From Eriocheir sinensis (lineage: Eukaryota; Arthropoda; Malacostraca; Decapoda; Varunidae): a stretch of DNA of 64,000 nucleotides. This document shows positions 56,359-64,000 of this stretch, in pieces. The notes beneath the pieces were generated by a model. That model was not told the origin of the DNA. It did no database searches and saw nothing but the letters and a program-made list of their open reading frames with translations. The translations under genes and the position numbers were made by a program. The stretch's first letter is position 1, and each line of letters begins with the position of its first letter. Location of the stretch: the NCBI RefSeq assembly GCF_024679095.1, contig NC_066531.1, positions 10,796,781 to 10,860,780 on the forward strand, in the 5' to 3' direction.

Positions 56359-57446
56359 CAACGCGCCCGAGCCCTTCGCTACCTAGTTGTCCTACAAGAG
56401 CTCCAAGCCACAAGAACTCACCAACAAATCCGGGGACAGGCGTAGAAGGAAGGAAGGAGTCAAAATCCCTGCTACAGGCCAACTACAGGCCTACGCACTT
56501 CTACAAGCTATCTACAGGCCAACAACCAGCCACTCCCAGCTCACTCCAAGCCTTCCGTGGTACACAGAAGGAGGCACTCCCCGCAGAGCCCACAAGCTCC
56601 AAGCAACACAGCGGCAACACCGCCGCTGCCGGGAGCATCGGCCCAAACCTCTTCCGGCAAACAGTCAACCAGGGCAAACGCGGACATCTCCCGGTGACTG
56701 CAAGTAGTACCCACCACCGTTACTACAAGGCGCCTTCTCAAGAGGTTACACACCCAGGTTGCTATATCTACAACCGCTGCCCCCACAACTCTCAAAATAA
56801 CAAGAGCATCGCAGCCGTCCTACGTCTGGCAGCAGTGTACCGGCGCCCCATCTGCCACGCACCTGCCCGATTATATCGTCAGCAGTTTCCAGCAGCCATT
56901 ACGGGGGTCAGTCTCCATGCCATCAGTCAACCTTCCACGCGCTCCTGCCACGGCCAAGGTCTTCCAACGCAACTCCAAAGGCTCCAGGTACCCCATGAGC
57001 GACGACATCCTTCGTCACCAGCTCTACGTCAGCTGAATATTCTCGGTATTGTACCTGTTCCAAATATTTTCACAACTGCATCAGAGGCACGACTCTTTTA
57101 TTTATGTGTATCTAACACTGTTAATCAGTCGTAATTGTGAGAGTAACGATCATTTGCATACGGTATTGATCCTTCTTGTTGTCTGTTAGCGGTAAAACTG
57201 TGATTTCCCTGCTCTAATTCAAACTTCCTTAGTGTGCCCTTGCTCACTTATTTCTCCTAACCAAATAACGGCTGCGTTATTGGGTCATTATTTCATATAA
57301 CCATAACATTATAACATTATATTATAACCTGACATTATAACCTTAACTTTTAGGGGTACGGCGCAAACTTTTAACTAAGACGCGTTACGTTATTATTTAC
57401 AGCAATTAAAATATGCTCATATATTGTAACTGATTTAAGCCATAAT
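56359..57446 (+). other. Gypsy B leader region
   Basis: Overlapping open frames (56343-57134 and 56387-56707), rich in Pro, Gln, Ser and His with CTACAGGCC-type repeats, carry no recognised domain. 57140-57440 is AT-rich and includes repeated ATAACATTATA. Confidence 0.5.
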
Positions 57447-58737
57447 ATGAACAAAGACACTCTCGCTAAACTCGGTGACACCTTTAAACAGTTAACGAGT
57501 CCCTCAGGTAAGGAGGAAGTGGAACACGGTTCAGGCACCAATGATCTTAATGTTGTAAATTTACGTTCAGGTACTCAGTATTCCTCAATTCCAAACAGGG
57601 ACCCTTCACCTCCGGGTTCTTCGGGATACTTAACCCCCACTCAACCGGTCACAATGCCTACCAATCCACCCCCCCCCCCCCTCCACCGATTCGGGTCATT
57701 CCAACTCACGCCAGTTTTCGACAGTTCTCCGGCAGCGAGTCAGATTATTCGGCGACAGTTCCTAGATCTATGTGAGTCTGCCATCGTAAATTCCACCATT
57801 ACGGAAGATCATGATAAAATTGCATTCATTCGGTCCGAGTTATTACCAGGCTCTCGGGCACTAAATTTGATGCAGTCCTCAGCGTTTGCTTCGGTGGACA
57901 TTGGAGTAAACTATGAGATTTTTAAAAGGAATTTCATAAAAATCTTCGGAGGCGGGAGTAAAGCAAGCTTCGTTAGACAGATCACACACGGTTGAGCCCC
58001 TCCAAAAAAAAACCTCAACAAAGCCGATTTGGGACGCCATGACTGAGGCAAATCAGCTGGCGGTTAATTGTGTCAAAAGTCTAGAAGACGCGCAATGGCT
58101 CTCAGGGGGCAGTATGCAAAAACACTAGGTGACGACAGTCTTCGAGTTGCTTTTTTACTTATTTCATATTTCAGAGAAGAACCGCCGTTCTGCCCTTCCC
58201 TTGACCTTCAAACCGGGCGGGAAGTTGGTTGACTTCGTCTCAGAGTTAGAAGTCAAGGTTCAAGAACACACTCACCATCAACCCCTCGCAACGGCAGCAG
58301 CATTGCAGGCACAAAGTAAGGCATCTCTCACCTGTAGTTTTTGCAAACGTTCAGGACATTCCGAGAATTCTTGCTTCGCGAAACGTAGGGACTCAACACA
58401 CTCAAGACAGGGATCTGATAGGAGATCAGGAGGTTACAGGGGTGGCCATCACTCATCACACAGGAACCCTAGGCCAAACCATCAGCGGAAGGCTGCCTTT
58501 TGCCATGTCCACGGGAATTGTTTTCATGATTCAGACAGTTGTTATGCAATACAAAAGGCCAAGGAGGAACAGAAGAACAAGTCCTCGGCGGACAGTAAAC
58601 CACACTCCTCCTCTTCTCGAATAAAAAGGCATGACTTTGTGACAGCCCCAAGGCGTACATCCAAGTATCCCATAAGGACGATACTAATTGGGAGCAACTT
58701 GACTCAGTCACTGCCGCCTTGGGACGGACAAGCATAA
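57447..58737 (+). pseudogene. Gypsy B gag
   Basis: It begins 'MNKDTLAKLGDTFKQLTSPS' with a Pro run, then a capsid-like helix set ('RRQFLDLCESAIVN', 'NYEIFKRNFIKIFGG'). The frame breaks at 57995. The later part (58129-58737) has a CCHC knuckle 'CSFCKRSGHSENSC' and a His/Ser-rich basic tail with a further 'CHVHGNCFHDSDSC' cluster. Confidence 0.75.
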
Positions 58738-59472
58738 TTGCCCTCCCTTGCAAGGTGGGCATAATTTCACTCACCTTAGCGGTAGACACAGGTACAACAG
58801 TCGATGTAATCTCAGACTCCGCTTACAGGTCACTGACACGACAGGCGAGAGGGGGAAATTGGCCGCTACAAGAGAACGACCTGAATGTGGTAGGCGTGAC
58901 AGGCACCACTTTGGGAATCCTAGGGCGAGTACCACTAACAGTCGGCTTACATGAAAAGGTATGTTCCTTTCGAGATTTTTTTATGTATCTAGCAGGTTTG
59001 CCTTACCTGTAGATGGGATCTTAGGATTAAACGCCATGAAAGACCTGCACATAACCATAAACCCTGAAAGCAACGCGATCGTGTATCAAGGACGACGCAT
59101 ACAGGGGTGGTAAATCCATCGCCTATGTCACCTGTAATCCCGCCCTCAGAGGGGGAAAATGACCAACCCACCATAGACTCAGGGTCTGCCACCGCCCAAG
59201 TGTCACCTCTTACGGTCAAACCACACGAAAACATTACAGACTTGTGGCGGGCAGTAACGGCAGTCGTAGAAGGTCCTCAAGTAGTTCCGGATCGTGCTGC
59301 AAAACTTGTTAAAATCCGGTTACCTAACGCCCCTCCAACGGGCAGTGATGTGTGTATCGACGGAGCACCACACATACACCGGGTGACGGTGGAGGTAACT
59401 CTCGCGATAGTCAAAGAGGGAGGTATTGCAGAGGCATTGGTAATAAACACGTCAGGATCCCTGTATCCTTAA
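58719..59472 (+). pseudogene. Gypsy B protease and pol linker
   Basis: The aspartic protease active site 'LAVDTGTTVDVISDSAY' is at residues about 22-38 of the 58719 frame. The flap end ('FPYLVDGILGLNAM' region, 58995-59040) is in another frame. 59107-59472 holds a linker with no motif. Confidence 0.75.
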
Positions 59473-61217
59473 AACACGGGGTTAGATTATGCCAGTGTTC
59501 AGTGTATGGGAAAAATGTAGCCCCGGAACCAGCTGCATACCCTTCAGCCCAAGTTTCAGGCATAACCTCGGCGTCTCAGGCTTCTCCCGAACAAGACACA
59601 GCTAATTTAGGTGCATTCCTAAAAGTTGCACACAATTCCGAAATTAAGCCAACCTTAGTCCGGCTGCTGGAACATTATAGGGGGGCGCTTGCTCTACCAG
59701 ACGAGCCGCTTGGAGTTACGCAGTGTGCTGAACACAATCACATTAAGTTAAAATCCAATACCAATCCTGTATATATCAATGCATACAAGCTCCCCCACAG
59801 TCAGAGGGAAGTAGTGCAGCAACTTATATCTGATATGTTAGAACAAGGTGTCATCAAAGAATCGAACTCCCCGTGGAATTCACCCTTGTTTCTGGTTCCA
59901 AAGAAAGACGGTTTCCCGTTCTTAGAGATCTTCTGATGTGTCTCGGTAGAGGAAATAAAGTCTTTACGAGTCTAGATCTGGTCAGTGGCTACTTGCAACT
60001 GCCTATGGCCCCGGAGTCCCGTGAAATAACGACTTTCAGCACGCCTCATGGACACTATGAGTGGACGATGATTCCGTTCGGGCTCAAAGGAGCTCCCTTG
60101 ACCTTCCAAAGGACAATGAACAGTATTTTTGGTGACTTGCTGGGCAACTATTTATGTGTATTTAGACGACATCATTATAGCAAGTAAAGACGTGCATGCA
60201 CACATGGCAACACTAAAAGCAGTCCTACACAGACTTCAAGAGGTCGGATTAAAGCTCAAACTCACCAAATGTGAATTCTTAAAGCCTCGGATCAAGTTCT
60301 TGGGGCATGTCGTAGACGAATTCGGCATCCACACAGTGGACGACAAAATAAAGGCTATTGCCGAGTTCCCTCAGCCAACGTCTGCGGACAAGGTACGGTC
60401 TTTCTTGGGCGTCGCAGGTTATTACCGGCCTTTCATAATGGACTTCGCAGCACGCGCGAGTCCCCTAACCCATCTTTTAAAGAAAGACGTACCATTTCAG
60501 TGCCTCCCAGCTCAACAAACGAGTTTTGAGGATTTAAAGAAAGCGCTTACACAGGCTCCGGTCCTTGTCTTTCCGGATTTCAAGGACCCCTTTCAGCTTT
60601 GTACCGACGCTTCGGCTAGTGGACTAGGAGCCGCTCTGATGCAAACAGATAAGTCCGGCAAAAAGCATGTGATAGCGTTCGCCAGTCGAGTACTTACAGC
60701 TCCGGAAAAGAACTATTCTGTTACCCACCTAGAGGCTCTTGCCATTGTGTGGGCTCTGAAGCATTTTCGTGACATAGTGATGGGGTACAAAATTGTGGTG
60801 TATACGGACCACGCGACCATAACTGATCTTTTCAAGGGAATAAACCTACACGGTCGTCTGGCAAGATGGTTCTTAACAATCCAAGCATACAATCCGGAGA
60901 TAAAATACATCACCGGGAAAACAAATGTGGTCGCAGATGCCTTATCTCGGAATATTCCGATAGGCGCGATTACCACCCCAGAGGTCATCCACAACTTCAC
61001 TTCACCTGAGCTACACACTGCTCAGCGAGACCACCCTGTGTGGAAGAGGTTAATTTACGCCCTCGAGTCGGGAGACGAATCAAACCTTCCTGAATTGCCA
61101 GTTCCCTTTTCACAATTCTTCCTATCAGAGGACAACCTCCTTGTAGGTCATGCCAACCAAGCCGGTACCTATAGACCAACTGGTCATCCCAGACATATAC
61201 GTCCCCGTGACGCTTAA
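59473..61217 (+). pseudogene. Gypsy B reverse transcriptase and RNase H
   Basis: RT entry 'NPVYINAYKLPHSQREVVQQ' and 'SPWNSPLFLVPKKDG' is followed by a deletion of roughly 20 codons near 59910-59930, removing the 'DYR.LN' block. Then 'SLDLVSGYLQLPMAPESREI', 'PFGLKGAPLTFQRTMNSIF', a frameshift and the catalytic 'VYLDDIII' (YLDD at 60159-60170). RNase H follows with its acidic residues visible: 'CTDASASGLGAAL', 'HLEALAIVWALKHF', 'YTDH' and 'NVVADALSR'. Confidence 0.85.
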
Positions 61218-61733
61218 GCTGGTCCATAACACACCCATTGCGGGTCACCCAGGAAGAGACAAGACGCTATCTGTCACCAGACGAAAATTCTACTGGCCCA
61301 CATTACGGGTTGATGTAGAAAAACATGTCGCACATTGCGTCGTTTGTGCTAAGCACAAGGGGTCCGTCAAAGGGCCAGCACCTATGTTGCAATACCCAGT
61401 ACCAGAGGCGCCATGGGATGTTGTTAATATAGACTTATTACAGCTCCCCCAGAGCCAACATGGTTCGCGCTACTTATTGGTATGCGTCGACCAGTTCTCT
61501 AGGTTTCTAGTTCTAGCGCCTCTCAAGGACAAGACAGCCACACGCGTGGCCCATGCCCTCGTGACTCACGTGTTGTGTCCACATTCGTCTCCTCTAATTC
61601 TTTCGAGTGACAATGGCACCGAGTTTAGGAACTCAGTATTGAGCGAAATATGCGCTCAGTTTAACATCACGCAATCCTTCATCACAGTTTACCACCCAGC
61701 TGCTAATGGGTTGGCGGAGAGAGCTAATAGGAA
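61150..61733 (+). pseudogene. Gypsy B integrase, truncated
   Basis: Zinc-binding His26-x6-His33-x29-Cys63-x2-Cys66 (numbered from 61150), then the catalytic core with Asp95 ('VVNIDLLQL'), Asp154 ('SSDNGTEF') and Glu190 ('NGLAERANR'). The 35-residue gap between the last two is the DDE standard. The sequence switches to J9 four residues after Glu190, so the C-terminal DNA-binding domain is missing. Confidence 0.85.
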
Positions 61734-63419
61734 TTCTGGGCATATTCCTCCTACTCACCCCCCCCTCTGACTTCTTTATGCCCGTTATTAAGATTCTTCC
61801 AAATTATGTTTTCTATGCCCTCTCTGGCCTCAACTCTCAGAAGGCTTATAGACCTGATGGAGTCTCCTATTGTCCTTAAAAACTATGCTTCCGTGCTGAC
61901 ACCCTGCCTGGTCAAACTCTTTCGTCTCTGCCTATCAATATCTACCTATCCTTCCTGCTGGAAGTATGCCTTTGTACAGCCTGTGCCTAAGAAGGGTGAC
62001 CGTTCCAATCACACAAACTACCGCCCTATAGCTTTACTTTCATGTATATGTAAAGGTTTTGAATCAATCCTTAACCGGAAGATTCAAAAGCACCTTTCCA
62101 CTTCCAACCTTCTATCTGATCGCCAGTATGGGTTCCGCAATGGACGTTCTACTGGCGATCTTCTTGCTCTCTTAACTGACTCTTGGTCATCCTCTTTTAG
62201 CCATTTCGGTGAAACTTTCTCAGTTGCGCTAGACATATCGAAAGCCTTCGATAGAGTCTGGCACAAGTCTTTGCTTTCTAAACTGCCCTCTTTCAGATTA
62301 TATCCCTCTCTCTGTTCCTTTATCTCCAGTTTCCTTTCCGGCCGTTGTATCTCTGCGGTGGTAGACGGTCACTGTTCTTCCCCTAAACCTATCAACAGTT
62401 GTGTTCCACAGGGCTCTGTCCTATCAGCCACTCTCTTCTTGTTATTCATCAATGATCTTCTTTCAATAACAAACTGTCCTGTCCACTCATACGCCGACGA
62501 CTCCACTCTGCATTATTCAACTTCTTTCAATAGAAGCCCATCCCAATAGGAAGTACACGACTCCAGACTGGAGGCTGCAGAACCCTTAACCTCACACCTT
62601 GCAATCATTTCCGATTGGGGTAGAAGAAACCTTGTGTCCTTTAATGCCTCAAAAACTCAATTTCCCCACCTATCAACTCGACACAATCTTCCAAACACCT
62701 ATCCGCTATTCTTCAACAACACTCAGCTGTCACCTTCTTCAACACTAAATATCCTCGGTCTATTCTTAACTCAAAATCTCAACTGGAAACTTCATATTTC
62801 CACTCTCGCTAAATCAGCTTCCTCGAGGTTGGGCGTTCTGTATCGTGTCCTCCATATACAGGGGCCTTGTCCGCCCTCGTATGGAGTATGCATTTCACGT
62901 GTGGGGGGGAGGGTGCTCCACTCACACCTTTTCTGGACAGCGTGAAGTCTAAGGCTCTTCGTCTCATCAGCTCTCCTCTTCCAACTGATAGTTTTCTACC
63001 TCTTAAATTCCGTCGCGATGTTGCCTCTCTTTTTATCTTCTATCGCTATTTTCACGCTGACTGCTCTTCTGAACTTGCTAACTGAATGCCTCCGCGGCCC
63101 TGCTGCACACGACTTTCTACTTATGCTCATCCCTATACTGTCCAAACCCCTTGTGCAAGATTTAACCAGCATCTTCACTCTTTCATCCCTCACGCTGGTA
63201 AACTCTGGAACAATCTTCCTTCATCTGTATTTCCTCCTGCCTACGACTTGAACTCATTCAAGAGGAGGGTATCAGGACACCTCTCCTCCCGAAATTGACC
63301 TCTCTTTCGGCCACCTCTTTTGATTTTCTTTTTCTCAGGAGCAGCGAGTAGCGGGCTTTTTTTTATATTATTGTTTTTTTTTGTGCCATTGAGCTGTCTC
63401 CTTTTTTGTAAAAACACTT

Positions 63420-63474
63420 TCACACTCACACTCACTCACTCACGCACGCACGCACGCACGCAGGCTCACTTACT
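63420..63474. repeat. Short CA/CTCA/CGCA simple repeat
   Basis: ACTCACTCACTC then (CGCA)n, a few bases downstream (minus strand) of the METTL27-like exon donor. Confidence 0.9.
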
Positions 63475-63481
63475 CACTCAC

Positions 63482-63574
63482 CGTTCTTTGCGACGCGCAC
63501 AATGTCGTCGAGGCCACTGTGTGAGATGTGACCTTCTCCCATACCGCCCGAGGTGACCACCAGGTCGTATGTGT
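63482..63574 (-). CDS. METTL27: METTL27-like methyltransferase, antepenultimate exon
   Basis: 93 nt, acceptor CTCTCTCAG, donor ACG|GTGAGT, phases 1 to 1. It reads 'TYDLVVTSGGMGEGHISHSG' and 'LDDIVRVAKN', then a split Gly shared with the exon at 54818. This is the 'FD.V...G....G......L.E...V.KPGG' motif (post-motif III, strand 5) of class I methyltransferases, in the METTL27 spelling. Upstream exons with the SAM-binding motif I lie beyond 64000. The intron to the next exon is 8663 bp and holds J9 and Gypsy B. Confidence 0.85.

Positions 63575-63644
<70 letters not shown>
63575..63644. repeat. (GA)n microsatellite forming an acceptor polypyrimidine tract
   Basis: About 35 GA units. On the minus strand this is (TC)n ending in CTCTCAG at the METTL27-like exon. 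Confidence 0.95.
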
Positions 63645-63646
<2 letters not shown>

Positions 63647-63702
63647 TAAAAGAAAAATACGTATATTAATCTTTACATATGAAACAACAACAATAACAAT
63701 AA

Positions 63703-64000
63703 TTCCACTCACACAACTCTCCTGGACAGAGTGGAGTCTAAGGCTCTTCGTCTCATCAGTTCTCCTCCTCTTACTGACAACCTTCTACCTCTTAATTAAA
63801 TTCCGCCGCTATGTTGCCTCTTTTTCTATCTTTTATCGATATCTTCATGATGACTGCTCTTCTGAACTTGCTAACTGCATGCCTCCCTCCCTCCCGCGGT
63901 CCCGCTGCACACGACTTTCTACTCATGCTCATCCCTATACTATCCAAACCCCTTATGCAAGAGGTAAACTCTGGAACAACCTTCCTTCGTCTGTATTTCC
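63703..64000 (+). mobile_element. J10: family-J C-terminal fragment running off the window
   Basis: It starts at 'HTTLLDRVESKALRLISS' and continues through 'LKFRRYVASFSIFYRYL' to the right edge, with a deletion near 63961 that joins 'TPYARG' to 'KLWNNL'. Confidence 0.8.

Larger units (their letters stand above)
56019..61733 (+). mobile_element. Gypsy B: LTR retrotransposon truncated in its integrase
   Basis: Plus strand: putative 5' LTR, leader, gag, protease, RT, RNase H and integrase, ending abruptly after the catalytic Glu, where J9 resumes. No 3' LTR exists. It differs from Gypsy A in every domain. Confidence 0.85.
55030..63415 (+). mobile_element. J9: family-J LINE with 5' UTR, split by Gypsy B
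   Basis: The left part (55030-56018) has the 5' UTR (shared with J3 at 35690-35975) and an endonuclease: '[20 protein letters not shown]', 'LTETQVTEATDSN', '[17 protein letters not shown]' and catalytic '[10 protein letters not shown]'. The right part (61734-63415) has the RT ('NYRPIALLSCICKGFESIL', 'DISKAFDRVWHKSLLSKLP', YADD at 62490-62501), C-terminus, T-rich 3' UTR and tail. The linker is deleted along with the right end of Gypsy B. It lies in a METTL27-like intron on the opposite strand. Confidence 0.85.

Noticed and set aside
56343..57134. 263-codon frame in the Gypsy B leader as a novel gene
   Set aside because: Low-complexity, overlaps another equally long frame, sits between the LTR and gag, and shows no motif. 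It is kept only as leader sequence.

Overview
The window is animal nuclear DNA with two 100-base assembly gaps (2311-2410, 41401-41500). It contains short spliced exons in a sea of nested retrotransposons and microsatellites. The mix is arthropod-like: Jockey-like and CR1/L2-like non-LTR elements, Gypsy, DIRS and P-type elements, tRNA-derived SINEs and very long (TA)n arrays. A decapod crustacean fits best, but this rests on repeat style and not on a marker gene. There is no bacterial operon, CRISPR array, rRNA gene or free-standing tRNA gene.

Two host genes are supported, both on the minus strand. (1) A fibronectin type III (FN3) gene is represented by three consecutive exons at 38803-38954, 17430-17679 and 6343-6410. 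Their splice sites and reading phases agree (1|0, 0|1, 1|0), and together they give one complete FN3 domain plus the first half of the next. Its introns here are about 21 kb and 11 kb. (2) The last three exons of a METTL27/WBSCR27-like methyltransferase lie at 63482-63574, 54706-54818 and 54267-54347 (stop codon), with phases 1|1, 1|0, 0. Everything else lies in introns or between these genes.

Layout: 1-3011 holds a Jockey-like LINE-A and two LINE scraps around a gap. 3530-6300 is a 32-bp minisatellite ending next to the FN3 exon at 6343. 6652-16940 is one old element (LINE-B) split by a 3.07-kb LINE-C, an 825-bp terminal-inverted-repeat element and a 1.04-kb LINE-D. 17-20 kb holds a SINE, an FN3 exon, LINE-E and an S1 SINE. 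20.4-37.3 kb is a stack of family-J LINEs broken by a Gypsy element with apparently identical LTRs (Gypsy A), LINE-L carrying a solo LTR, and LINE-D. 37.3-38.8 kb is mainly (TA)n. 39-42.6 kb holds LINE-F, a gap and a DIRS-like tyrosine recombinase remnant. 43.1-44.3 kb holds a transposase-like broken gene. 44.5-49.1 kb is a J element interrupted by a P-like DNA transposon. 50-54.3 kb holds LINE-G, SINEs and a tandem duplication that copied the 3' end of the METTL27-like gene. 55-63.4 kb is a J element split by Gypsy B.

Family letters (LINE-A to -G, -J, -L, S1) are local names used only here. Clade names are judged from protein motifs read by eye. Almost all element genes carry frameshifts, stops or truncations. 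No single operon-like system emerges. The most unusual items are the Gypsy A fusion that lost its catalytic core, the P-like and Q elements with clear target duplications, the DIRS remnant, the AP-1-like motif in nearly every minisatellite unit, and microsatellites abutting nearly every host splice site.
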